NCBI RefSeq assembly: GCF_009380215.1
Contig: NZ_WHUG01000016.1
Location: forward strand, 62,001-126,000
Reading direction: 5' to 3'
DNA: 64,000 nt
DNA from: Rugamonas aquatica
GTDB lineage: Bacteria > Pseudomonadota > Gammaproteobacteria > Burkholderiales > Burkholderiaceae_D
Below are positions 36,610 to 45,179 of this stretch, piece after piece. Numbering within the stretch: position 1 is the stretch's first letter; every line of letters starts with the position of its first letter. The position numbers and the translations under genes were made by a program. The notes beneath the pieces were generated by a model. It was not told the origin of the DNA, did not search any database, and saw only the letters and a program-made list of their open reading frames with translations.

Positions 36610-39333
36610 TTACAACCTTTCTTCTGCTGCCTCCACGCGGGTTTGCACAAGAATTTTCTTGATCTCCGGGACGCAGGAACCGCAGTTGCCGCCCGCCTTC
36701 AGGCAGGCTGTCACTTCGGGCACCGTCTTCAGGTCTTTTTCGATGATGGCGTTGCAGATGGTGTTGCGGCCCACGCCGAAGCAAGAGCATACCGTCGGCC
36801 CGGTATCGGCGCCCTTCTCCACCGGCATGCCGACCAGCAGGCCGACGCGATCGATTTCGCTGAGCTCCTGCTTGACGAACAGGCTGGCCAGCCACGCGCG
36901 CGACGGCATGTCCTGGCGCGGCGACAGGAAAATGCACTGCTCGATGCGGTCGTTCACCACGTGCACGGCGCGGTACACGCCGGCGGTGCGGTCTTCGTAT
37001 TCGAGCCAGTCGGCGTCCAGATCCCGCACGCCCAGCAGCGTGCGCGCCCAGTCGCTGAAGTCCTTGATGGTGTTGCGGCCGGCCAGTTCGTAGCGGGCGA
37101 ACTCGCGGCCCTGTATCCGCGTCCAGTGGGCCACGCTGTCGAGGCTCATCTCGGTGCGGCTGAGGATAAAGCCATGCCAGTTCACGCGGAACTGCTCGAT
37201 GCGCACCGGCGTGTGCTTGAACTCAGGCTCGCCGGAAACCGGATCGACCACCGGGTTGACCAGCGCGCCGACGCGGGCGTCGGACGAGGTCTGGCCCGAC
37301 CAGTGGATGGGAATGAACACGCTGCCACGCGGGATGCCGCCGCCGTGCTGCACCCGCGCCACCATCGCGCCCCACTCCGAGCTGACACGCGCCAGTTCAC
37401 CTTCGCGCACGCCGTGCAGCAGTGCGTCCTGCGGATGGATGTCGACGAAGGATTCGGCGATGTGGTCGGCCAGCGTGGCGGATTTTCCGGTGCGCGTCAT
37501 CGTGTGCCACTGGTCGCGCACGCGGCCGGTGTTGAGCGTCAGCGGGAAATCCTCGCTGACGGCGTTGGCCGGCGCACGCGTGGCGGTAGCGATGAAGCGC
37601 GCCTTGCCATCTGCGTGGGCGTAGACATTGTCCTTGAACAGGCGAGCTTCCGTTTGCAGCTCGCCGGAAGCGGTGCGGCGTACTGGCCATTGAGTCGGTT
37701 CCAGTTCGTCGTACTCCCGTTGATTCAGCCCTGCCAAGCCGGACATGTCGAACGCGCGCGGCACGTCGCCGACGGCGTTGCGGAAGCCGCTCAAACGCGC
37801 ATGCTCGTCGAACACGCCGTGGGCGCCGCAGAAATCGAAGCCGCCATAACCCATGCGCTGCGCGAACAGCGACAGGATCTTCCAGTCCGGAAGCGCCTCG
37901 CCGGGCGCCGGCAGGAAGGCGCGCTGGCGCGAGATGCGGCGCTCGGAATTGGTGACCGTGCCGTCCTTCTCGCCCCAGCCCAGCGCGGGCAGCAGCACGT
38001 CGGCGTAGGCATTGGTGTCAGTGTTCTGCATGATGTCGGTGGCCACGACCAGCTCGCATTTCTCCAGCGCGCGGCGCACCTGGTCCGCATCCGGCAGGCT
38101 GACCAGCGGATTGGTGGCGATCACCCACACCGCCTTGACGGTGCCCACCTCGATGGCGCGGAACAGGTCGACCGCCTTCAGGCCAGGCTTGCCGGCGATG
38201 GAGGGAGAGTCCCAGAAAGTCTGCACCACGTCGCGATGGTCGGCGCGGTCCAGGTCCATATGCGCGGCCAGCATATTGGCCAGGCCGCCCACTTCGCGGC
38301 CGCCCATGGCGTTGGGCTGGCCGGTGATCGAAAACGGCCCCATGCCCGGCTTGCCGATCCGGCCGCCGATCAGGTGGCAGTTGATGATGGCGTTGACCTT
38401 GTCGGTACCGGCCGACGATTGATTGACGCCCATCGAAAACGCGGTGATGGTCTTGCGCGTGGCGGCGAAGGATTCGTAGAACTCCATCAGCACCGGCAGC
38501 TCGATACGGCAGATCTTGGCCACGGCGGCCGGATCGCTGCAATCGACGTTGGCCGTTTCCAGCGCCGCATCCAGGCCGTTGGTGTGCTCGTCGACGAAGG
38601 CCGGATCGACCGCGCCGATGCGCGCCAGGTAGCTCAGCAGGCCGTTGAACAGCCATACGTCCGTCCCCGCCTTGACCGGCAGGTGCAGGTCGGCCAGTTC
38701 GCAGGTGGCGGTGCGGCGCGGATCGATGACGACGATCTTCATCTCCGGCCGGCTCTCCTTGGCCTTGAGGATGCGCTGGAAAAGGATGGGATGGCACCAC
38801 GCGGTGTTGGAGCCGACCAGCACCACCATGTCGGCCAGTTCCAGGTCGTCGTAGCACAACGGCACCAGGTCTTCGCCGAAGGCGCGCTTGTAGCCGGCCA
38901 CCGCCGACGACATGCACAGCCGCGAGTTGGTGTCGATATTGGCGCTGCCGACGTAGCCCTTCATCAGTTTGTTGGCGACGTAGTAGTCCTCGGTCAGCAG
39001 CTGGCCGGAGACGTACAGCGCGACAGCGTCCGGCCCATGCTCGGCGATGATGGAGCGCCATGTGCCGGCCACCTTGTCCAGCGCATCGTCCCACGATACG
39101 CGCCGCAGGCCGCCGGCATCGCGCACCTGCGGATACAGCAGGCGGCCTTCCAGGCCTACCGTCTCGCCCAGGGCGGAACCCTTGACGCACAGGCGGCCCT
39201 TGTTAGCCGGGTGCAGCTTGTCGCCGGCGATGGCTATCGTGCCGTCGGCCTTGGGCGTCGCCTGCACGCCGCAGCCTACGCCGCAATAGGCGCATGTGGT
39301 GCGTACTGCCAGATGGTCGGTGGACAGGTTCAA
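36610..39333 (-). CDS. nasA: Assimilatory nitrate reductase, catalytic molybdopterin subunit
   Basis: NasA reduces nitrate to nitrite in the cytoplasm for nitrogen assimilation. The 907-aa protein starts with a [4Fe-4S] motif (CAYCGVGC, then GRLCVKG ~40 residues later). The Mo-bis-MGD domain follows (NSRLCMSSAVAGYKRAFG, SNTAWCHP, FSMGVNQSSAGTDKVNAI) with a molybdopterin dinucleotide-binding domain at about residues 600-720. The C-terminus is a BFD-like [2Fe-2S] domain (CSCFGVG and GGNCGSCVPEIKK). It is the last gene of the narK-nirB-nirD-reductase-nasA operon. Confidence 0.95.
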   Translation of the reverse strand: MNLSTDHLAVRTTCAYCGVGCGVQATPKADGTIAIAGDKLHPANKGRLCVKGSALGETVGLEGRLLYPQVRDAGGLRRVSWDDALDKVAGTWRSIIAEHGPDAVALYVSGQLLTEDYYVANKLMKGYVGSANIDTNSRLCMSSAVAGYKRAFGEDLVPLCYDDLELADMVVLVGSNTAWCHPILFQRILKAKESRPEMKIVVIDPRRTATCELADLHLPVKAGTDVWLFNGLLSYLARIGAVDPAFVDEHTNGLDAALETANVDCSDPAAVAKICRIELPVLMEFYESFAATRKTITAFSMGVNQSSAGTDKVNAIINCHLIGGRIGKPGMGPFSITGQPNAMGGREVGGLANMLAAHMDLDRADHRDVVQTFWDSPSIAGKPGLKAVDLFRAIEVGTVKAVWVIATNPLVSLPDADQVRRALEKCELVVATDIMQNTDTNAYADVLLPALGWGEKDGTVTNSERRISRQRAFLPAPGEALPDWKILSLFAQRMGYGGFDFCGAHGVFDEHARLSGFRNAVGDVPRAFDMSGLAGLNQREYDELEPTQWPVRRTASGELQTEARLFKDNVYAHADGKARFIATATRAPANAVSEDFPLTLNTGRVRDQWHTMTRTGKSATLADHIAESFVDIHPQDALLHGVREGELARVSSEWGAMVARVQHGGGIPRGSVFIPIHWSGQTSSDARVGALVNPVVDPVSGEPEFKHTPVRIEQFRVNWHGFILSRTEMSLDSVAHWTRIQGREFARYELAGRNTIKDFSDWARTLLGVRDLDADWLEYEDRTAGVYRAVHVVNDRIEQCIFLSPRQDMPSRAWLASLFVKQELSEIDRVGLLVGMPVEKGADTGPTVCSCFGVGRNTICNAIIEKDLKTVPEVTACLKAGGNCGSCVPEIKKILVQTRVEAAEERL

Positions 39334-39351
39334 GATGCTTGCTCGCTCAAA

Positions 39352-40566
39352 TCATGCGGCGCGCGCGGAAAGCGCTTCGCCAAACAACAGGTTTTGCCGG
39401 ATCGGCGTAATGTCGGTACGGTTCTGAATCAGGTTGAAGTACCACGGGCCATCCTTGACGTCGCCGTACAGCACGGCGCCGGTGACGCGGCCGTCCTTCA
39501 GCACCAGGCGCTTGTAGACGCCGCGCCGCGCATCGCGCAGCACCAGGTCTTCGCTGCCTTCGCCACCGACGAAATCACCGACCGAATACAGGTCCACGCC
39601 GGTCACTTTCAGGCGGGTCGGCGATGTCTGTTGCACGTAGCGGCGCACGCCGGCGCCGGCCAGGTGCGCACCGCACACGCGCGCCTGGTCCCAGATCGGC
39701 GCCACCAGGCCGAAGGTGGCGCTGCGGTGCTGCACGCATTCGCCGACGGCGTACACGCGCGGATCGTAGGTTTGCAGCGTATCGTCGACAACGATGGCGC
39801 GTTCGCAATGCAGGCCGGCCGATTTGGCCAGGTCGATATTGGGACGCACGCCGGCGGTCATCACCACCAGGTCCGCAGGGATTTCGCTGCCATCCTTGAA
39901 GCGCACCGCGCGTACACGGTCCGGGCCGGCGATTTCGGCGGTCTGCGCGTTCATCAGGAATTTCAGGCCCTTGGCTTCAAGTGCCTTTTGCAGCAGCAGC
40001 GCGGCCGGCTTGTCGAGCTGCTGGTTCATCAACACATCGGAGACATGGACCACGGTGACGGACATGCCCTGCCGTTGCAGGCCGTTGGCAGCTTCAAGGC
40101 CCAGCAGGCCGCCGCCGATCACCACGGCGTGGCGGTGATTGCGGGCCATCGCCAGCATGCTCTCCACGTCCTGGATGTCGCGGAAGGCCAGCACGCCTGG
40201 CAGCTGGTGGCCGGGTACGGGAATGATGAAGGGCTTGGAACCGGTGGCGATCAGCAGGCGGTCGTAGCGCACTTCCAGCCCGGAGCGGGCGCGGACGATG
40301 CGCTTGCGTCGGTCGATATGCTCGACCGGATCGCCCGCATGCAGCGTGATGCCATGCTGGACGTACCATTCGCGCGTGTTGAGCATGATGTCTTCCATGC
40401 TCTTCTCGCCCGCCAGTACAGGCGACAGCAGGATGCGGTTGTAGTTACCGTGCGGCTCGGCGCCGAACACGGTGATGTCGTACATGTCCGGCGCCAGCTT
40501 GTGCAGCTCCTCGACCGTGCGCATGCCGGCCATGCCGTTACCGATGACCACCAGTGATGGCTTCAT
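39352..40566 (-). CDS. FAD/NAD(P)-dependent oxidoreductase, probable electron donor of nitrate reductase
   Basis: The 404-aa protein has an FAD-binding N-terminus (VVIGNGMAGMRTVEEL), an NAD-binding GGGLLGLEAANGLQRQGMSV near residue 147, and a flavin-binding VYAVGECVQHR. It resembles the N-terminal half of NirB and the NasB/NasC-type reductase subunits, and lies just before nasA. This suggests it passes electrons from NAD(P)H to NasA. GGAGGGGG lies 7 bases before the ATG at 40566. An in-frame upstream start would encode a peptide read from the palindromic repeat and is rejected. Confidence 0.85.
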   Translation of the reverse strand: MKPSLVVIGNGMAGMRTVEELHKLAPDMYDITVFGAEPHGNYNRILLSPVLAGEKSMEDIMLNTREWYVQHGITLHAGDPVEHIDRRKRIVRARSGLEVRYDRLLIATGSKPFIIPVPGHQLPGVLAFRDIQDVESMLAMARNHRHAVVIGGGLLGLEAANGLQRQGMSVTVVHVSDVLMNQQLDKPAALLLQKALEAKGLKFLMNAQTAEIAGPDRVRAVRFKDGSEIPADLVVMTAGVRPNIDLAKSAGLHCERAIVVDDTLQTYDPRVYAVGECVQHRSATFGLVAPIWDQARVCGAHLAGAGVRRYVQQTSPTRLKVTGVDLYSVGDFVGGEGSEDLVLRDARRGVYKRLVLKDGRVTGAVLYGDVKDGPWYFNLIQNRTDITPIRQNLLFGEALSARAA

Positions 40567-40584
40567 TGAGTTACCCCCTCCGCA

Positions 40585-40662
40585 GTCATTCCCGCGCAGG
40601 CGGGAATCCATAGAACGCTCACCAGGATGCTGCGTATGGATTCCCGCGTGCGCGGGAATGAC
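40585..40662. repeat. Paired palindromic repeat (REP/BIME-like), copy 2
   Basis: GTCATTCCCGCG..GGCGGGAATCCA and, after a ~28-base spacer, ATGGATTCCCGCG..CGCGGGAATGAC repeat the arrangement at 231 and 58731. This copy lies inside the nas operon between nirD and the reductase gene and fills most of that 106-bp gap. It could fold in the mRNA and act as a processing or stability element. Confidence 0.78.
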
Positions 40663-40672
40663 GGAATTTCGT

Positions 40673-41020
40673 TCACAGGCCTACCCACACTTTGCCGCCG
40701 TCGATGCGGGCGGGATAGGTGGCGACCGAATGCTCCGGCGCCTCCAGGCACTCGCCCGTTTGCAGGTCGAAGTGCTGCTTGTAGATCGGCGAGGCGACCA
40801 CGATGCGTTCGCCCAGATTGCCCACCAGTCCACGCGACAGCACGGACGCTTCGGAATTCGGATCGTAGTTATCGATGGCGAACACGCGCGCGCTGCCGTC
40901 GTCCACATGGAACACGGCGACCTGCTGCTTGTTCAGCAAGGCGCACACGCCGGTGTTGGGCACGATGTCGTCCAGGTTGCAGACGGCGATCCAGTTATCG
41001 GTTTGAATATCGCGATGCAT
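40673..41020 (-). CDS. nirD: Nitrite reductase small subunit
   Basis: NirD is the small partner of the siroheme nitrite reductase. The 115-aa protein has a Rieske-like fold (LLNKQQVAVFHVDDGSARVF, then FDLQTGECLEAPEHSVATYP). It lacks the Cys-His pairs of a real Rieske cluster, as is normal for NirD. It starts 10 bases after the nirB stop. The palindromic repeat copy follows its own stop. Confidence 0.93.
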   Translation of the reverse strand: MHRDIQTDNWIAVCNLDDIVPNTGVCALLNKQQVAVFHVDDGSARVFAIDNYDPNSEASVLSRGLVGNLGERIVVASPIYKQHFDLQTGECLEAPEHSVATYPARIDGGKVWVGL

Positions 41021-41030
41021 AATCTTCTCC

Positions 41031-43562
41031 TCAAGCTGCCTTGACTGCGATCGGAATCACGCGCTTGCGCTCTTCCACGGTGGCCGGACGAATCTGGCCG
41101 CGTTCTTCCATGAACAGCACGTTCTCGTCGCCCTTCTCGCTGTTGACGAAGTGACGGAAGCGCTTGCGGGTTTCCGGATTCTCGACAGCTTCCTTCCACT
41201 CGCACGCGTAGGTGTCGACCACGTGCTGCATATCGGCTTCCAGCTCGGCGGCGATGCCCAGCTTGTCGTTGACGACGACCTGCTTCAGGTAATCCAGGCC
41301 GCCTTCCAGGTTTTCGCGCCATACGCTAGTGCGTTGCAGGCGGTCGCCGGTGCGGGTGTAGAACATCAGGAAGCGGTCGATGTACTGGACCAGCGTGGCC
41401 TTGTCCAGATCCGTCGCCAGCAGCTCGGCGTGGCGCGGCTTCATGCCGCCGTTACCGCATACGTAGAGGTTCCAGCCTTTTTCGGTGGCGATCACGCCCA
41501 CGTCCTTGCCCTGCGCCTCGGCGCACTCGCGGGTGCAGCCGGATACGCCGAACTTGATCTTGTGCGGCGTGCGCAGGCCTTTGTAACGGTTTTCCAGTTC
41601 GATCGCCAGGCCGATGGAATCGTCGACGCCATAGCGGCACCAGGTCGAGCCGACGCAAGACTTCACCGTGCGCAGCGACTTGCCGTAGGCGTGGCCGGAT
41701 TCGAAGCCGGCGGCGATCAGCTCTTCCCAGATCAGCGGCAGCTGCTCGACGCGGGCGCCGAACAGGTCGACGCGGGCGCCGCCGGTGATCTTGGTGTACA
41801 GCTGGTACTTCTTGGCGACCATGCCGACTGCGATCAGGCCATCGGCCGTCACCTCGCCGCCCGGCATGCGCGGCACCACAGAGTAGGTGCCGTCCTTCTG
41901 GATATTGCCGAGGAAGTAGTCGTTGGTGTCTTGCAGGCTGGCGTGTTCCTTCTTCAGCACGAAGTCGTTCCACACCGACGCCAGGATGCTGGCCGCCAGC
42001 GGTTTGCAGACGTCGCAACCAAGGCCTTTGCCATGCTTGGCCAGCAGATCGCCGAAGCTCTTGATCTGGCCGACTTTAATCAGGTGGAACAGCTCCTGGC
42101 GCGAATACGCGAAGTGTTCGCAGACGTGGTTGTTGACGGCCATGCCGAGCTTCTTCATCTCGGCCTTCATCACCTGCGTCACCAGCGGCACGCAGCCGCC
42201 GCAGGAGGTCCCGGCGTTGGTGCAGCTTTTCAGTTCGCTGATGGTGGTGGCGCCGCCGGCAACCGCTGCGCACAGCGCGCCTTTCGACACGTCGTTGCAG
42301 GAGCAGATCTGCGCGCCTTCCGGCAGCGCATCCACGCCCAGGCCTGGCCTGGCCGCACCATCCGACTGCGGCAGGATCAGGAACTCCGGCGATTCCGGCA
42401 GTTCGATTTTGTTCAACATCATTTGCAGCAGCGTGCCGTACTCGCTGGCGTCGCCCACCATCACGCCGCCCAGCAGGTACTTGCCGCAATCGGAGACGAC
42501 GATCTTCTTGTAGATCTGTTTGCGCTCGTCGGTGAACTGGTAGGAACGGCTGCCTTCGACCTTGCCGTGCGGGTCGCCGATGCTGGCCACGTCCACGCCC
42601 ATCAGTTTCAGCTTGGTGCTCATGTCGGCGCCGGCGAATTCCGCCGCTTCGCCCAGCATATGCTTGGCCGCGACGCGCGCCATCTCGTAGCCCGGCGCCA
42701 CCAGGCCGAAGATCAAGCCGCCCCACAGCGCGCATTCGCCGATGGCGTAGACGTCCGGATCGGAGGTGACGCAGTTGTTGTTGATCTCGATGCCGCCACG
42801 CGGGCCGATGGTCAGGCCGCTCTCGCGGGCCAGCATGTCGCGTGGGCGGATGCCGGCCGAGAAGACGATCATGTCCGCATCCAGATGGCCGCCGTCGGCG
42901 AACTCCATGCGGTGCGTGCCATCGACGCCGTCGACGATGGCGGTGGTGTTTTTACCCGTGTGGACGGTCACGCCCAGTTCTTCGATCTTACGGCGCAGCA
43001 CGCGCGCGCCGCCGTCGTCCACCTGCACCGCCATCAGGCGCGGCGAGAACTCGACTACGTGCGTGTCCAGCTTCATGTCGCGCAAGGCCTTGGCGCATTC
43101 GAGGCCCAGCAGGCCGCCGCCGATGACGACGCCGGTCTTCGAGCGTTGGCCGCATTCGAGCATCGCTTCCAGGTCTTCGATGGTGCGGTAGACGAAGCAG
43201 TCCTTGCGCTCCTTGCCCGGCAGCGGCGGCACGAAGGGGAAGGAGCCGGTGGCGATCACCAGCTTGTCGTAGTCCAGCACATTGCCGTCGGCGGTGGAGA
43301 CGGTCTTGCGGGCGGTGTCGATGCCGGTGGCGCGGGTGTTCAGGCGCAGCACCATGTCGTCGCGGTCGAAGAAGCCGGGCTTCACCAGCGACAGGTCTTC
43401 CGCCGATTTACCGGAGAAGAATTCGGACAGGTGCACGCGGTCGTACGCGGGGCGCGGTTCTTCGCACAGCACCGTCACCTGCAGATTGGCGGCGCCGCTG
43501 TTGGCCAGGCTTTCCAGGAACTTGTGGCCGACCATGCCGTGACCGATAACGATAATTTTCAT
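41031..43562 (-). CDS. nirB: Nitrite reductase [NAD(P)H] large subunit
   Basis: NirB reduces nitrite to ammonium with NAD(P)H. The 843-aa protein contains an FAD-binding start (MKIIVIGHGMVGHKFLESL), an NAD site (GGGLLGLECAKALRDM) and a BFD-like [2Fe-2S] domain (CSCNDVSKG, GTSCGGCVPLV). The sulfite/nitrite reductase half-domains have siroheme-[4Fe-4S] cysteines in CVGSTWC and CTREC near residues 650-690. Siroheme is supplied by the cobA product encoded in the second nitrate operon. The start at 43562 is chosen because conserved NirB sequence begins there. Confidence 0.96.
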   Translation of the reverse strand: MKIIVIGHGMVGHKFLESLANSGAANLQVTVLCEEPRPAYDRVHLSEFFSGKSAEDLSLVKPGFFDRDDMVLRLNTRATGIDTARKTVSTADGNVLDYDKLVIATGSFPFVPPLPGKERKDCFVYRTIEDLEAMLECGQRSKTGVVIGGGLLGLECAKALRDMKLDTHVVEFSPRLMAVQVDDGGARVLRRKIEELGVTVHTGKNTTAIVDGVDGTHRMEFADGGHLDADMIVFSAGIRPRDMLARESGLTIGPRGGIEINNNCVTSDPDVYAIGECALWGGLIFGLVAPGYEMARVAAKHMLGEAAEFAGADMSTKLKLMGVDVASIGDPHGKVEGSRSYQFTDERKQIYKKIVVSDCGKYLLGGVMVGDASEYGTLLQMMLNKIELPESPEFLILPQSDGAARPGLGVDALPEGAQICSCNDVSKGALCAAVAGGATTISELKSCTNAGTSCGGCVPLVTQVMKAEMKKLGMAVNNHVCEHFAYSRQELFHLIKVGQIKSFGDLLAKHGKGLGCDVCKPLAASILASVWNDFVLKKEHASLQDTNDYFLGNIQKDGTYSVVPRMPGGEVTADGLIAVGMVAKKYQLYTKITGGARVDLFGARVEQLPLIWEELIAAGFESGHAYGKSLRTVKSCVGSTWCRYGVDDSIGLAIELENRYKGLRTPHKIKFGVSGCTRECAEAQGKDVGVIATEKGWNLYVCGNGGMKPRHAELLATDLDKATLVQYIDRFLMFYTRTGDRLQRTSVWRENLEGGLDYLKQVVVNDKLGIAAELEADMQHVVDTYACEWKEAVENPETRKRFRHFVNSEKGDENVLFMEERGQIRPATVEERKRVIPIAVKAA

Positions 43563-43576
43563 GATGCGTTTTCCTC

Positions 43577-44884
43577 TTAAGCTGCCAGCTTGGATGCGAT
43601 GGCGGTTTCTTCGACGGCGCTGCTGCTGAAGCGGGCCGCCAGCGCGCACAGCGCGGATGCGGCGACCACGAAGCCCAGGATGCTCAGCGTCTGCTGCGTG
43701 TTACCCAGGCCTTTCATCAGGAAGCCCGCAGCCACGGCGCCAACATTGCCACCGGCACCGATGATGCCGGCCACGCCGCCAAGGGCGCGCTTGTCGACGA
43801 AGGGCACGATGGCGTAGGTCGCGCCGCAGGCCATGTGGGTGAACAGGCCGAACACCAGCATGGCGACTATGGCCAGTGCGGCGGTGCCGGCGTTGGCGAA
43901 CATCAGCAGGCCCGCGCCTTCGCCCAGCATCAGCACGAACAGCAGCGTGACGCGGTTATTCAGGTTGCCGATGGCGGCGAATTTGTCCGACACCCAGCCG
44001 CCCAGCGCACGGGCGAACAATGCCAGCAGGCCGAAACTGCCCGCCGCCATGCCGGCCTGCGCCAGCGTCAATTTGAAGTGGTCGACGTAGTAGATGGCGG
44101 CGATGTTGTGGATGAAGATCTCGATGCCGAAGCAGGCGCCGTAGGTGATAAACAGCAGCCATACGCGGTAGTTGGCGGAGGCCAGTTTGAAGCTCTCCCA
44201 GCCGCCTTTCTTTGCTCCCCCATCGATGGCGATACCTGCCGCGCGCAGTTCGCTGAAGTTCCCTTGCGGGCAGTCCTGCGTGTAGCGGTAGTAGACGCCG
44301 GCCATGACGATCATCAGCACGCCCGGCACGATCAGCGCAGCGCGCCAGCCGAAGCCCTCGCTCACGCCCAGCATGACCATGGCGGTCATTAGCAGCGGCA
44401 TCACGGCTTGCGCCACGCCGCCGCCCGCATTGCCCCAGCCTGCGGCGGCTGCGTTGGCGGTGCCCACCACTTTAGGCGCGAACATCACCGAGGTGTGGTA
44501 CTGCGTGATAACGAAGCTGGCGCCGGCCGCGCCGATCCCAAGGCGGAAGAACAGGAAGCTCTCGTAGCTCTGCGCGAAGGCGACGCCGATCACCGGGATG
44601 GACCCCAGCAGCAGCAAGCCCGTATAGGTTTTGCGCGGGCCGAAGTGGTCGCACAGCGGGCCGACCACCAGCCGCACGAGGATGGTGATGGCGACTGCCG
44701 CGATGTTGATGTTGGCGATCTGCGCGATGCTCAGGCCGAATTCCCCTTTAATCACCGGCATCAGCGGCGCGCAGGCGAACCAGGCGAAGAAGCAGACGAA
44801 GAACGCCATCCAGGTCAAGTGGAACGCCCGCATCTGAGGCGTTGAGATCGAGAAGAGCTTGATGCTGGTAGCTTTGGTGGCCAT
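43577..44884 (-). CDS. narK: Nitrate/nitrite transporter (NarK/NasA-type MFS)
   Basis: This 435-aa protein with 12 predicted helices has the nitrate-porter signature regions. FFVCFFAWFACAPLMPVIKGEFGLS lies at the N-terminus (given here as two parts, FFVCFFAWFA and CAPLMPVIKGEF). Others are AAAAGWGNAGGGVAQAVMPL in the first half and GVAGIIGAGGNVGAVAAGFL in the second; the glycine-rich motifs line the nitrate path. It is the first gene of the nas operon, downstream of an ANTAR-type leader at 44901-45018 and a sigma-54 promoter. It imports nitrate and may exchange nitrite. Confidence 0.93.
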   Translation of the reverse strand: MATKATSIKLFSISTPQMRAFHLTWMAFFVCFFAWFACAPLMPVIKGEFGLSIAQIANINIAAVAITILVRLVVGPLCDHFGPRKTYTGLLLLGSIPVIGVAFAQSYESFLFFRLGIGAAGASFVITQYHTSVMFAPKVVGTANAAAAGWGNAGGGVAQAVMPLLMTAMVMLGVSEGFGWRAALIVPGVLMIVMAGVYYRYTQDCPQGNFSELRAAGIAIDGGAKKGGWESFKLASANYRVWLLFITYGACFGIEIFIHNIAAIYYVDHFKLTLAQAGMAAGSFGLLALFARALGGWVSDKFAAIGNLNNRVTLLFVLMLGEGAGLLMFANAGTAALAIVAMLVFGLFTHMACGATYAIVPFVDKRALGGVAGIIGAGGNVGAVAAGFLMKGLGNTQQTLSILGFVVAASALCALAARFSSSAVEETAIASKLAA

Positions 44885-44900
44885 TTTTTATCCCGTTCAG

Positions 44901-44957
44901 AAAACAAAAAGGCGTCCGCGCAGCCACGATCACCTAAGACCGGGTTGGGCGGACGCC
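44901..44957 (-). terminator. Leader terminator (attenuator) of the nas operon
   Basis: On the minus strand GGCGTCCGC (44949-44957) pairs perfectly with GCGGACGCC (44911-44919) and is followed by TTTTTGTTTT. It lies upstream of narK, inside the untranslated leader and just after the second hexaloop hairpin. It would therefore stop transcription before the operon unless antitermination occurs. The segment CCAACCC within the terminator loop is complementary to the 3' arm of the preceding hairpin, so alternative pairing is possible. Confidence 0.85.
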
Positions 44958-44965
44958 GTTGTCCT

Positions 44966-44987
44966 GCCAACCCGTCTTTGGGTCGGC
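44966..44987 (-). promoter_or_regulatory. ANTAR-type hairpin P2 of the nas leader
   Basis: On the minus strand GCCGACCC pairs with GGGTTGGC (one G-U pair) around the hexanucleotide loop AAAGAC. The loop has A at position 1 and G at position 4, the recognition pattern of ANTAR RNA-binding domains. It lies 8 bases before the terminator stem. Confidence 0.82.
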
Positions 44988-45000
44988 GTATGTATTCGGG

Positions 45001-45018
45001 GGGATCGCCGTTGATCCC
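45001..45018 (-). promoter_or_regulatory. ANTAR-type hairpin P1 of the nas leader
   Basis: On the minus strand GGGATC pairs perfectly with GATCCC around the hexaloop AACGGC, again A1 and G4. It begins a few bases after the predicted transcription start and is separated from P2 by 13 bases. Two such hairpins in tandem before a terminator define the ANTAR target. Confidence 0.85.
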
Positions 45019-45030
45019 TTAGCCTCTGTA

Positions 45031-45047
45031 TTGCAAGAGGCGTGCCA
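45031..45047 (-). promoter_or_regulatory. Sigma-54 promoter of the nas operon
   Basis: The minus strand reads TGGCACgcctcTTGCAA, matching the -24/-12 consensus TGGCAC-N5-TTGCA exactly. The predicted start is near 45021, giving a ~135-base leader to narK. It implies RpoN plus an enhancer-binding protein, most likely NtrC under nitrogen limitation. Confidence 0.88.
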
Positions 45048-45179
45048 GAGTGGATTCGAGGCTGCTACAGAGGGAGAGCGCAGCGCAGCGCGTGGGCTGC
45101 GCGGCCATCATGCTATGTTGCGGTGCACGATTGCACGCTATCGGTGCGCGCCGGCGGTGCGCCTTGATGGTGCGACGTC

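Noticed and set aside
36643..40557. Long plus-strand open frame opposite nasA and the FAD reductase
   Set aside because: Antisense shadow; composition is typical of reverse-frame translation and no family motif is visible.
40567..40611. Upstream start for the FAD reductase adding MDSRLRGND
   Set aside because: This peptide is simply the palindromic repeat read in frame; the ATG at 40566 has a strong GGAGGGGG site.
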